From Galbula dea (taxonomy: Eukaryota; Chordata; Aves; Piciformes; Galbulidae), in NCBI GenBank assembly GCA_013399015.1, contig VWZX01005643.1:229711-293710 (forward strand): a stretch of 64,000 nt of DNA, read 5' to 3'. Positions 1 through 10,602 of this stretch are shown piece by piece. Numbering within the stretch: the stretch's first letter is position 1; every line of letters starts with the position of its first letter. Position numbers and translations under genes: made by a program. The notes beneath the pieces were generated by a model. That model searched no databases, was not told where the DNA came from, and saw only the letters and a list, made by a program, of their open reading frames with translations.

Positions 1-2134
1 CAGTTGATCATACATGAAGAGTTTTTTGTAGAGAAAATTTAGACTGTTTAGTCAGGGTAGATGAGACACCTAGGGTGTATTTCAGTTGCTTAAACAGAGG
101 CGTATGAACTGAGCCCTTAACACATCTGTAAATCAGCATCTAAATTTAGGTGCCTCAGTTGTGACCTAGAACTCACTGTCAGTTCAAATTCCCTGACTTC
201 TATTGTCCAGACTGGCCATAGTATTATCAGATAAAACAAAAAGTAAGGATTTCTTTTTTCCCTTCAACCATCTCTAGGTAGATCATATACCCCTAGGCCA
301 TTTACACATACAAGACTTGTATAAAATAGTATGTGATCTCTGCAAGTCATATGCATAAAATCTATGCCACACTTTCAACAGAAGAATAACTATGTGCTTC
401 TGAAGCACATCTGGAGCATTACAGGTGGATTTATATCCTTAATCTGTCCACTGAAGAAGTTCAGTTGCAATAAGTCTTGCTCAGACCTAAGAAACAGTGC
501 AGCTGTTGTTAAGCTACCAAATTCTAAAAGCAACAAGGAGACATTTTTATCTTTTTGAAGAAAAATGCAACAGGTATCACAATTAAAAGCCAAATATTTC
601 CTCATATTTCTAGCAGTAAACAAAGGTGAGTTTTTCTTTCAGAGAAAAGGAGAGTCAATACTCCTCTGAAATGTTCACACAGAAGCCTGCAACAATAGGG
701 ATAAGGCTGAGCAGCTACAAAAGCTCCTATGGAAACTGAAGTTAGTAAACACTCTGTGACTAACATATCAGTGGATCTACACTAACTCAAAATCCTTGAG
801 CACTGAAAAGATATGACTTTTCTTAATGTGTACTGTGTTAGAAACTATGTGGCCATGTAACCAGTAGTACACTGCCACAGCTAGCTTGTAGCAAGAGCTT
901 ATTTTCACCTCATCAATATGAATTTTTCCCCTTCAAAGCAAGAGCTCAAGAGAAGCAAGTCTGAGAACAAACTGACAAGTGTAAAGATACTACATGAAAC
1001 ATAAGCTCTGAATCATTTTGCTTAGATGAAGCTAGGAAACTAAATAGTTCAAAATGAATTAATTTATTTTGAAGCCATTCATGAAGTCATTCTCTTACCA
1101 CAAATGGAATTTATTCTTGCTGTAGGTCTGAAGGTATCCACAAAATCTGATACTAAATTACCTAGTAACTGGGTGAGAAGAGGAGAAAAAAAATAGTTTA
1201 AATTCTAGATACTGACATGGAATATTTAACACTTTAAAATAGCTTATACACTTGAATAGAACATACAGGAATCTACTAAAACAACTAGCTTCCTACACAC
1301 TTCAGCAAGTTGGACAAAGCATCTAGAACCTAAAAGGACAGGGAGAATATGATCTTATAAAGAAGGGGCCAGAAGCACCTTTCTTGGTTTGCTCTGGAAT
1401 AGAGTTTATATAATAACTGCTTCTCCTATACATACTACATGATTTCAGTGCACACCATTCAGTAACAGATGATTTAAGACAAGCTTTAGGATTTCTATTC
1501 ATAACAAGTCTCTGCTTGCCTCTGAGTAACACTTCTACCAAGACAAAGGGCCTAGATTAGTATACTCTGGATTAAATCTCAGCTCAAAAGAAATCTGTAA
1601 CAGTTTTGCCATTAATTCAAGGGAGTTTGGATTTAATCCTTTTCCTGACACCTAGTTATTCTAACAGAACACAAAATAAAAAAACTGTATCAATATTACA
1701 CTCCTTTTTGAAACAATGACCATTGTCATTGCCCCAGAGCCTCAACTACTGTTGCAGAACTGATTTTAAACAAGAAGAAAACACTGGTCAGCTACTAAAA
1801 GTGATTTTTGCAGCCACAGGGAAAGCACAAACTGCTAAGTAAGAATGACTTGCATTTCCTGATGTATTCAGCAAAACCCACTCAGTGCTTCAAGAGTTTC
1901 AAACATCAGGCCATAGCTCAAAACTATGGCATCAATTCCATGCAAGAACACAGGGAGCTGCTGCTGCAATCACATCAAGCCTGGATCTTAATTGACATGC
2001 CTAAACACAGAGCCTTCTGTTTAATGTAAGACTTTTACATCTTCATTTAAAAACTCTGTTTAAAAACAGAAAGTCACTTTGGTTTGTGTAGAACAAAACT
2101 CCAGAGTCCATGTTTTGATATATCATATCATTAC
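1..2134 (-). other. MED23 intron 7 (partial)
   Basis: No exon of MED23 or other coding segment is recognisable in either strand. The sequence is AT-rich and unique-looking apart from a short stretch (62-86) that resembles one at 18852-18876. I read this as intron because exon 7 ends in a clean donor and exon 8 is absent. Confidence 0.7.
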
Positions 2135-2236
2135 CCAGTGGGGAAGCTTTCCTTCAGGATACAGTTTTCTGATTTCTGTAACTGCAAAGTAGGCAGGTAA
2201 CAAACATGCATTTCTTTCCAAAATGTAGGCTACCAC
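2135..2236 (-). CDS. MED23: MED23 coding exon 7
   Basis: Thirty-four codons in phase 0/0 with a TTTATAG acceptor and a GTAATG donor. It encodes VVAYILERNACLLPAYFAVT through KLPHW. It is the last MED23 exon I can find in the window. Confidence 0.96.
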
Positions 2237-5200
2237 CTATAAATAAAAAAATACAGCAGTGTAAAAGACTTTGGATAAGACAAACAAAGGTGCAGTTTGT
2301 CTATTAATCCAAGGCAGCCCATGAAAATTGATACAAGAATTATTTTTTCAGTTGATTACAATTTTTCATTAGATTAAAATGTTTTTAACTGCACAAGCAT
2401 GTTAGACTGTTTAAATCTAACTAAAACTGTGCCTCCATGACTGCCTACAAAGTACTGAAAACAATTACTTTTTTTATTCCCTAAGAAAAACTAAAGAAAT
2501 TAATCTCATCCATTAATCTCACTATTATGCCTCATACAGTTTACCTTTGGCAAGTCAAATATTGGCCCTAACTCTCCTGTTAGGGATTTTAGTGTTTATC
2601 TACAATATTCCCCAAAAGCTCTTTGTTTACTCTGTAAGATGCAATTACTGAAAAGAATTAAAAGCACAAAGAGTAAGTGCTGTTGAACTGTACAGCTCTC
2701 AGAGAGCCACCCCAGCTATTTGAAACTCACTAATAACAAAAGAATGAGGCTTCTCTTCCTCTATAGTGATAACAGACCAGATTCAGACAGTTACCTCTCT
2801 TGCTGCCAAAAGCTGCTGCACAACAGCTGAGCTCACAGTGTTTGGAATGGTTAAGATCTTCTCCAGGATCACTTTCAGCAGATCTCGCACACCCTAAGGA
2901 GGAGCACACAAAATTCAAGCTCCCAGACACTATTTCTGGCAGAAAGCTTACACAATCACTATGGTCAAACAATATTTTGACAGACAAATCAGCTGCCAGA
3001 AGACAGATTGTTACTGAGAATGTGAACACTGATGACATTAAACTCCTTACAGAACTTAGGATAACCCAGACAAGGAAGTAACTTGAAATTCTGATGTACA
3101 CCCAGAGACATCCAACCTACACTGGACAGTGCAAGCTGACCAAAGGACAAGGTTGTATTTTATGGTTTTTTTGCTTTAACATGCTCACCAATGCTAGGGA
3201 GATGATTCCCTGCAAGAGGTCCATGGTTTCCTATTCCTTCTGTTAGAAGGAATGGTTTCCCACCAAGAGGTGGATGGTTTCCTATTCTTTCTGCCAAAAA
3301 CCTTTTCCTACGTAGCAACAGGGGTCAGAGCAGATGATAGGACTTCAGCCTTAATGCCTCAAACTTTTTTCTGCATTAAGGCTTTTTAACTTGGAACTGA
3401 AAGAGGAATGAAAGCTGACTGTGTAATAGAGAAAAGAGTAGGAAGAGTTACACTGTCCACCGAGAATTATCTATTAAGGTAAAGCTCAATTTTGGAATAG
3501 CATTACAAGTGTTCTTACTAAATTCTTTCTTCCTTCTCAAAGCAGACTTTGAAACACTGGATGCCTGTGACATAAAATCACAAAACCAAAGGCAGAAAAC
3601 AACATGTGTCAACATGAGGAAAGGAAAGGATGGCAGGTACCTTGTAGTCTACACCTCCAATAATCTTCCGGACCAATTTAAATGTCAATGCCCACAACTG
3701 AGTCCTCTCCCACTCCAGAGTATCAGAGTTTATCAGAGATTCACAAACCATCCTAGCAGAAGGGGACAATGTAAGAATCAGTGACAGATAATAAGCATGT
3801 GTTCTCCAGCAATAATTTCACAATGTCATTGTGAAACATCCTCCAATATTACAACTTCTATGTGTCCTATTCATTGATTCATTCCAACACAGCTTACCTG
3901 GGAGGCAAAAGTCCAGTTTCTACTGCCATGGCTAAACAGTCATAAAGGAAAGAAATTCTTTTAGGACTATGTTGGCTATGAATGAATCTTACAATCCACT
4001 GGACACACTGTTCATGGGATTCCTGAAAAAGCAGTAGAGGAGAGAAAGAATGTAGGTACAGGTAGCAAAACAAACTGTAAAATTCATATAGTATCCTACT
4101 ATGAAGAAATCAAACTTAACACAAGAACACTGTTACAAATGATAGAACTCCAGTTGTCCAAGATACAGTTTTTCCTACAAACCTTTTGATTTTATTTTGA
4201 AGAAGCTCAGCTGCCCAACAGAAGTTGTCCAGTACTGGAAACACCTCTGTCCTGGTTTGGGTTAGAACAGAACTAATTCTGTTCAGTGATTTTACTTTTT
4301 AGCTAAAGCTCCTCTGAAACTAACAGCATCTAACTGCCTGCTTCTAGAGGTGACAAGAGCTAATGTTTAGATTCACTAGCAGGGACAGTTATGCAAAGCA
4401 AGGTCACTGCTAAATCTTGTGTCTCAGGTTGGGGAATGCAGAGTAGAAGCTTCACCTATAGGGAGGAGCAGACAGGACAGGTGACCCTAAACTGACCAAC
4501 TGAGTATTCCAGCCCATGTATGTCTCATTTGACATAACACTGAGTGTCAGTTCCTTCTTCCCCCTCTTCTTCTCTTGCTCTTCTTCAATGGCCAGCATCT
4601 GAGAAGAACTCTGTCTTGCCCTCCATCCTAATCCCTAAGTTTCTCCATCCAGTACCAGGATCCAGCCCCTGAGCCTGGCTCCCACCTACTGCTGAGACCT
4701 TCTGTTGCACTATCAGTGGTGAAGGTGACATAGTTACCATCAAGGGGGGTCTGGCCTTGATATTGGTTTTTACATATTTGCATATATATTTCATTTGTCA
4801 TTATTATTATCACTAAAGTAGTTTTAGTTTTCTTTTCTAATCCACAAGTCTCTCTCTCTCTCTTTTTCCCTTTCCCTTCCCATGGGGGTGGGAGGAAGAG
4901 GGAGTAATAGGGAGCATCTGTCACTGGGTGGGTGGTCAGCTCAGCCCTGACCCTCAGCAGCTTTCTAGCTGAAATAGTGACTTCTATAGTCAACTTTGTT
5001 CTTCACATACAAGTTAGCACAGAATAGAAAAAATAGAACAGTTCTAGATTATTCTTTCTATTCCACAGTTATAATCAAATTCAGTGAAAACAAAGATGAC
5101 CAGATCTTCAAAGAGTACATTAGAATTATCTAACTTTTGGAAGGTAATTTTCACTATTGGTGTTGGTTTTTTTCTCTACTTATTCACTTCTACCAGAAAG

Positions 5201-8032
5201 CCTGTAATTAACTGCTTTTTTTTTTGTGTTAATTTCTTTACTGCTGTAAATCCATTTGTTTCTCTTCATTTGCACTGTACACCAACATCTGCTGAACAAC
5301 TACATAATCTTTTAAAGGTCAAAACTAATCTTTTTTCTTACAGAATCTTTACTGTGCCATATCTGAAATCAGAATCTGACTGACTGGATAGAGATCTTAT
5401 AGTGTTTGTCTACTGTACAAGGGATTATTATCTTTTAAAAGTATTCAAAATAGATGTAAGCAACAAATTAAATGTTAACCTGGGAAAGGCTGCTCCAGAA
5501 CTGTCTAAAAGCACCCAGGCAGCTGATCAGTTTGGTTCTCTCATCTTCAGGAGTGTCCATAAACATACTAATGAAAATAAGAAAATTCGTTATTAGCATT
5601 ACCCAATGAAAGAGCACAAGTAGAAGTCTTACAGAAATAAACTGACATTCCACTCACCCAGGAAAAGCTTCTTCAATTACTTCTGTTTTCTGTAAGAGAA
5701 AAACTCTACATGAGCTACAGTGAAAAGGTTTTCTGAGTATCACATCACCAGGATGAAGCACAAAGTTGTACTGTTATGGGACTGTCTTAGAGAAAAATGT
5801 ACTTCTTCTGCTACACTGGACTCCTTCAAAGCTGAGACTTCCTTGTTTTCATATGAACACAGAAATAAGACACCTTGTGGGTCCAGATTCAGGCTCCTTG
5901 TTTGTTTGTTGGCTTTTCTGTTGTTTTATTTTTTTTCCTTCTAAACCCCTTGAGATTAATTAACTTCCCCAAGTTGGTTTGATTCTCTTACTGCAGTTCT
6001 TTTTTCATACTTTGAAGTAACTAATATCCTTGAAGATCATCAAGTTTTTGTCCCATTTATGTTCCATGACTCAGTTACACAGATCAATTACATATAGTTA
6101 CTTTCTCATCTAGTTTAAATCCACTGCTTTTTAAATTCAACTGAATGATTACATAGTCCTGGTACTAGGTGAAAGACCCATATATGAATATCCTATTTAT
6201 CTCCTCTAAATCTCCTTTATTTTTGTTTGGGGTTTTTTTTCCTGGGGTTTTTTTTGGAACTCCATTTTGCTCAAAGGCTTCTATATCATTATTCTGACAC
6301 AGGTAGAAGACACTAAAACTTTTTCTATCTTTTATAAGAATTTTGTAGGATATTCACATGTCATCTATAACTGACCACTACATACTTTCATTTTTATAGT
6401 GGAGAAATAAGAGTACATAACAAAATAATCTTTCTGGTGATCACTCTCTATTATACTGCCTAGAACTACCTGCCACTGCCACCCATAGCTTCCTCAAGAA
6501 GCAAAAGAGAAACTTCACCTGCTCTGTATAGAACTGTGAACAACTGGCTGAAGTGCAGAGCTCTAAGTATTGTAGATAGCAGGGATACACTTGACTAATG
6601 TCTGGTCACCAGCATGCTCTCCAGGGCTCAATTCTAAGGCCAGTTCTGTTCAGTGCATTCCCTATCTGGATGTAGGAGCTGAATGCATCAATAGCAAGCT
6701 TGATGATGATACCAAACTTGGAGGTGTCATTGTCACTCCTGAGGGACAAAATGCCTTGCAGAGGGATGTAGGTAAGACTGGAGAGCTAGGTTATGAGCAA
6801 TGGAATGAAATTTAACATGTTCAAATGCCAGATCCTGCACCTAGGACAGAGCAATGCTAGAAACAAGCATAAGCTGGGAGAGAAGTGGCTGGAGAACAGT
6901 GGTGCAGAAAGGGATCTGGAGGTGCTAGTTGCCAGCAGGCTCAATAGGAGTCAGCAGTCCTGTACATCTTGGGGTACACCTAACACAGTACCAATAGCCT
7001 GCCAAAAGAGGTGATTATCCTGCTGTGATCAGTGTTGGTGCAGCTTCACTTGCAGTACTGTGTGCAGCTCTAAGCCCCACAATCTAAAAAGGATGTGAAG
7101 GTCCTTGGATGTGCCCAGAGGAAGGCAACAGAGCTGGTGGAACGACTGCAAGGCATGTCTTATGAGAAGAGGCTAAGGACTTTGGGCTTGTCTAGTTTGG
7201 AGAAAAGGAGGCTGAGGGATGACCTCACTGCTCTCTACATCTTCCTGAGGAGGGGAAGGTGCTGATCTCCCTGAGATCCAGTGACTGGATGCATGGGTAT
7301 GGTTCACAGCTGTGCCACAGAATGTTCTGACTGGACGTTAGGAAGCATTTCTTTACTAAGAGGGTGGTCAAACACTGGAACAGGCTTCCCAGAAAGGTGG
7401 GGGATGCCCCAAGCCTGTCAGTATTTAAGAGGCATTTAGACAACGCCCTTAACATACTTTTAAGTGGTCAGGCAGTTGGACTAGATGATCACTGCAGGTC
7501 CCTTCCAACAGAAACAGTCTACTATTCTATTCTGATGTCCTGCTGAACTATGCTTTATTTAGCAGGTATCATCCTGTGGGTGTATTTCCACATTTTGCTC
7601 ACACCATTCTGTTGCCTGAAGACAAGTGTCTCCTCGACATCTTCTCTTAGTTTCCTTCAAAGTATCTCCTTAAACTGCTTATCCTACAGTAAACTCAGCA
7701 CGCTGTAATTTGCTTTTTTGGGTAAGCCACCTGCCTCCTCCTGTTTTAAGCCCAACCTTACTCTGCATCACTGTCTTTTTAAAAGCTCAACAATCAAGTT
7801 GCTTATAAAAGCTCAGCAGAAGGAGAATTTCAGCTCTGAATTCCCTCCACTGATCTCTGGGTCACACCTCGCCATGGGCCCACCGGCCACAGGACTCCAG
7901 GCAAATCCCGGGCCCGGCCTGCCCACAACGCTACCCCTCGCCCCTGCGGCAGCGCTCCGGAGACGGACTCACCACCACTTCCTCGAAGATGCTCTGTAAC
8001 TGCGTCTCCATTGGCACCATGGGGATCGCCAT
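2135..8032 (-). CDS. MED23: MED23, Mediator complex subunit 23 (coding exons 1-7, gene continues off left edge)
   Basis: MED23 is a large tail subunit of the nuclear Mediator complex that links transcription activators to RNA polymerase II. Seven exons on the minus strand join in frame: 8032-7973, 5689-5658, 5567-5480, 4022-3898, 3752-3641, 2893-2795 and 2236-2135, giving 618 nt or 206 codons. All junctions are AG/GT. The product follows the human N-terminus closely, with landmarks METQLQSIFEEVV, TEVIEEAFPG, FMDTPEDE, SLINSDTLEWERTQLWAL and RKLYPEGKLPHW. The next expected segment, beginning LLGNLV in human, is not in 1-2134, so that stretch is read as intron 7. The first ATG (8030-8032) has a good context (A at -3, G at +4) and adds MAIP before the human-type start MVPMET at 8018-8020. 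Introns hold a solo LTR, a CR1 copy and a small tandem duplication. Identity is very secure; which ATG is used is not. Confidence 0.97.
2795..2893 (-). CDS. MED23: MED23 coding exon 6
   Basis: Thirty-three codons in phase 0/0 with a CCTTAG acceptor and a GTAACT donor. It encodes GVRDLLKVILEKILTIPNTV through LLAARE. Confidence 0.97.
3213..3293. repeat. short tandem duplication in MED23 intron 5
   Basis: Two 30-bp units, 3213-3242 and 3264-3293, lie in the same orientation and match at 27 of 30 positions. The period is 51 bp. Both contain atggtttcctatt. The array lies between exons 6 and 5. Confidence 0.85.
3641..3752 (-). CDS. MED23: MED23 coding exon 5
   Basis: A 112-nt exon encoding R-MVCESLINSDTLEWERTQL through IIGGVDYK. 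It has a TGCTAG acceptor and a GTACCT donor. The segment is nearly identical to human. Confidence 0.97.
3898..4022 (-). CDS. MED23: MED23 coding exon 4
   Basis: A 125-nt exon with a TTTTCAG acceptor and a GTAAGC donor. It encodes ESHEQCVQWIVRFIHSQHSP through ETGLLPP plus AG of an Arg codon. Confidence 0.96.
4248..4980 (+). mobile_element. solo LTR of an avian endogenous retrovirus, in MED23 intron 3
   Basis: The element opens with tgtcctggtttggg, the usual start of a common avian ERV LTR family. It then shows further family landmarks in order: a gaggtgacaagagc block, gaatgcagagtagaag, gacaggacaggtgacc, a block of ctccatccagtaccagg type, a pyrimidine run of (ct)n plus ccctttccc, and a 3' block with catctgtcactggg. 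No gag, pol or env sequence flanks it, so it is a solo LTR. The 3' end near 4980 is approximate and I see no clear target-site duplication. Its transcription orientation is opposite to MED23. Confidence 0.8.
5480..5567 (-). CDS. MED23: MED23 coding exon 3
   Basis: An 88-nt exon that completes the Gly codon and encodes MFMDTPEDERTKLISCLG through SLSQ. It has a CATTAG acceptor and a GTTAAC donor (non-consensus after GT), and ends in phase 0. Confidence 0.96.
5658..5689 (-). CDS. MED23: MED23 coding exon 2
   Basis: A 32-nt micro-exon encoding KTEVIEEAFP plus two bases of a Gly codon. It has a CTTACAG acceptor and a GTGAGT donor, and is too short for simple ORF scanning. It is supported by exact continuity with the human protein. 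Confidence 0.95.
6597..7535 (+). mobile_element. CR1 LINE fragment (3' part), in MED23 intron 1
   Basis: A 5'-truncated CR1 in sense on the plus strand. Translated pieces resemble the C-terminal part of the CR1 reverse transcriptase ORF (KLGEKWLENSGAERDLEVLV in one frame, a VKHWNRLPRKV-type motif later). It ends in the typical CR1 tail near ccttccaacagaaac...attctattc. Frames are broken throughout, so it is a dead copy. It is antisense to MED23. Confidence 0.9.
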
Positions 8033-8265
8033 GATGCTGGACCAGACCCCACAGCCAAGCTGCTGCCCCGACGGGCCCTTTGTCAGGCGCAGACGGCGGA
8101 GGGACCTCCCTTTCCGCCACCGGAAACTCCGTCCCTGATCTCGGCCCCATCCGGGAAGCGGCACCTAGGCTTGGACGTTCCGGTAGCTGCAGTGTTCCGG
8201 GCGGTGACGCCCGCTCGCCTGGCCCTGGCCCCACCCTCGCCCTTGCTCCTTCCCCTTGCTCCTTC
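7830..8265. promoter_or_regulatory. CpG-rich promoter region of MED23
   Basis: A GC- and CpG-rich block in otherwise AT-rich DNA covers the MED23 start codon and the DNA upstream of it. It contains several ETS-type CCGGAA cores (plus-strand CCGGAA at 8120-8125; TTCCGG at 8178-8183 and 8195-8200) and a TGACG half-CRE near 8204. No TATA box is evident. This is the usual layout of a housekeeping promoter. The transcription start cannot be fixed from sequence. One N lies at 8267. Confidence 0.75.
7973..8032 (-). CDS. MED23: MED23 coding exon 1
   Basis: Twenty codons, reading MAIPMVPMETQLQSIFEEVV, end at a GTGAGT donor in phase 0. The exon sits in the CpG-rich promoter block. Three in-frame ATGs occur in the first eight codons. 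Confidence 0.96.
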
Positions 8266-8269
8266 CNGG

Positions 8270-8890
8270 GATGGGTTTGTCTGTAGCCAGCCCTGCATTT
8301 GTATAGTTTTAGACTGTGTGCAGAGCACTCACTTAAATTTATGATTCAGCAACAAAGAACAGTTTTTTCACTTTTACCCTTCTGATTCTCCCTGCCATCC
8401 CACCACAGAAGAGTGAGGGAAGGGCTGTGTGCATCTGAGCTGCCAGCCAGGGTTAACCCACAGGAATACTTTTTGGCACCCACTTTGAGGTCAGAGGTGT
8501 TTGAGGTAATGACAGATTTGTTTGGAGTGTCCTAGACTGGATTCATAGCTGGCACAACTGTTTAGCAATTAATAGGCAGGCTTCTGTGCTTGTCATGGGA
8601 CTTGCTTTCTTTGCTGCATATTAGAGTCTAGTGATTGCTATTGGCTGCTGTGTTCTTACCATCTACTTCCCTGTGCCTGGGAACATTTTGATAACAGCGC
8701 TGGCCACATGCCTGGGCTGGTAAATGGCCAGGGCATTGCTGCTGCTCCTGTACTGCTCTAGTAGACATGCAATCTCAATGACAGTCTGGTTAAAGGAACT
8801 ATGACCTGTAAGTAACTCCATGCTAGATCAGGTACAACAAAGCGTCTGTGGCTGTGGACAGGTCCACAGTGAAGCAGCTACACCCCTGAA
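8270..8890. other. intergenic, MED23 to ENPP3, left part
   Basis: No gene is seen here. The last part (about 8844-8877) carries a motif, gtctgtggctgtggacagg, that recurs imperfectly at 9588-9621 on the other side of the CR1 copy. Confidence 0.6.
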
Positions 8891-9580
8891 TCATGACATT
8901 ATAGAATTGTTTAGGTTGGAAAAGACCTTTAGGACCATCAAGTCCAACCATAAATCCAACACAGCCACCACTACATTATGTCCCTAAGCACCACATTTGC
9001 ATGTCCTTACCTCCAGGGACGGTGATTCAGCCACTTCCCTGGGCAGCCTGTTTCAAAACTCAACAACCCTTTCAGGGAAGAATTTTTTCCTGATATCTTA
9101 TCTAAACCTCCCCTGGCACAACTTTCCCGGTTCCCTTTGTCCTATCACTTTTACCTGGAAGAAGACACCAACCCCCACCTTACTATAACCTCCTTTCAGG
9201 GAGTTGTAGAGAGACACAGGGTCCCTCCTGCTCCTCTTCTTCTCCAGACTAAGGAACCACAGTTCCTTCAGCCACTCCTTGTAACACTTGTGCTCTAGAC
9301 CCTCCACCAGCTTCACCGCCCTTCTTTCGACACGCTCCAGCACCTCAATGTCCTTCTTGTAGTGAGGCACCCAAAACTGAAACCAGTATTGGAGGTGTGG
9401 CCACACCAGTGCCAAGTGCAGGAGGACAATCACTTCCCTAGCCCTGCTGGCCACACTTTTCGGATACAAGCCAGGATGCTGTTGGCCTTCTTGGTCACCT
9501 GGGCACACTGCTGGCTCATATTCAGCTGGCTGTCGACCAACACCCCCAGATCCTTTTCCACTGGGCAGTTTTCCAGCTAA
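8891..9580 (-). mobile_element. CR1 LINE fragment, minus orientation
   Basis: The CR1 3' tail lies at the left (atagaattgtttaggttggaaaag...) and the sequence extends rightward into the reverse-transcriptase C-terminus. Read on the minus strand it gives FWVPHYKKDIEVLERVERRA and YNSLKGGYSKVG, typical CR1 landmarks. One long open stretch (9628-9098, minus) survives but lacks the catalytic part of the polymerase. It is 5'-truncated and not functional. Confidence 0.92.
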
Positions 9581-9584
9581 GGAA

Positions 9585-10043
9585 AGGGTCTGCAGCTTGT
9601 GGATAAGTCCACACTGGAGCATAGGCAAGAGGAGGAGTTCCTTGCCATATTAAACCTTGGAGCCTGGTTCAAAGGGGTCAGAAAGATTGTAATGGATATA
9701 ACTTCAAATTGTTACAACCCATAGGAATTTCTATAGCAGATACCACCTGAACAGAGGATAAGCCTCATAAGGAGCTGTTCAAATCTGACCCAACCTGAAC
9801 AGGTTTTGGCAGGCACTGCCTCCAGTCTTGAGCGACCACCATAACAGATGGAACCCGGCTCATGGAAGAAGTGAACTCAATTGACTTTTTATGGATATTT
9901 AATGGGGTGGTTCATAGGCTAATGGAAGGATATCTGTCTGTCTACCAAAAAAATGGGGGAAGGAAGGGCGTAATTAATGGGGATGTATTTGATAATGTGG
10001 GATCTGAGCATGATAGTAATTATATAGAATAAAGGGCAGAGAT
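9585..10043 (+). mobile_element. remnant of the 3' internal region of an endogenous retrovirus
   Basis: The sequence leading into 10044 resembles the end of an ERVL-like avian retrovirus: a stretch around 9850-9990 (gaagtgaactcaattgactttttatgg, aatggggtggttcatagg, gggggaaggaagg) followed by a purine-rich, polypurine-tract-like run (aataaagggcagagat, about 10029-10043) directly before the LTR start. There is no intact ORF. Assignment is from memory of avian ERV structure, and the left boundary is uncertain. Confidence 0.6.
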
Positions 10044-10110
10044 TGTGCTGGTTTGGGCTGTGATGGAGTTGATTTTTGTAGTACCAGCTGGTATAATACT
10101 GTGGTTTATA
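10044..10110 (+). mobile_element. 5' end of a truncated retroviral LTR
   Basis: The sequence starts tgtgctggtttgggctgtg and continues into gtaccagctggtataatactg, matching the first ~65 bp of an avian ERVL-type LTR. It then breaks off into a CR1 fragment, so most of this 3' LTR is lost. Confidence 0.65.
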
Positions 10111-10112
10111 AT

Positions 10113-10216
10113 TACAAACGTTCCAGGGATGAGGCTTCCACAACCTCTCTGGCAACCTGTTCCACTGTCTGACCACCCTCATGGTGAAGAACTTCCTCCT
10201 AATGTCTAAGTTTAGC
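10113..10216 (-). mobile_element. CR1 fragment
   Basis: About 100 bp reads as reverse-complement CR1: aacctctctggcaacctgtt, then ccaccctcatggtgaagaac. It abuts the broken LTR on its left. Confidence 0.85.
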
Positions 10217-10379
10217 ACTTTCTTTGAAGATAACAAATACTCTGGATGACAAGCTTTTAATCAAATCGTTGGGTACTTGAATTTGTGTCATTTTTGCATT
10301 TTATTGCCTAGCAACATATCATTCCTAATCTCCAGTTAAGAGTTTACCTGATGCTGCCCTTATCTTAAAATGTGACAGG

Positions 10380-10602
10380 TTCTTTACACAGAAAATGCTT
10401 TTCAGCCTTTGACCTTCCTGAGTCGTTTTCCTGCTTACTTTGACTTCCTGCAAACTTACCACTGATGCAAAAGCTAGGATCAAACCCTAAGAGCAAAGTA
10501 CATATTCTCTTGACACAGGAGTATCACCTTAGCCACAGCTAACCCAGCAGAGGAGGCTGAGGAACACAGCATACGTGCAGCCAGGAGGCAGAGCTCAGCA
10601 AA
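10380..10602 (+). promoter_or_regulatory. probable ENPP3 5' flank / 5' UTR
   Basis: This is the sequence immediately upstream of the ENPP3 ATG. It is not CpG-rich and has no clear TATA box. A motif reading aaggtcaaagg on the minus strand (plus 10406-10416) resembles an imperfect DR1 nuclear-receptor site of HNF4/PPAR type. Whether this stretch is promoter or transcribed leader is not determinable here. Confidence 0.35.

Noticed and set aside
9098..9628. 176-residue minus-strand ORF
   Set aside because: It is the C-terminal reverse-transcriptase relic of a truncated CR1 element, not a host gene.
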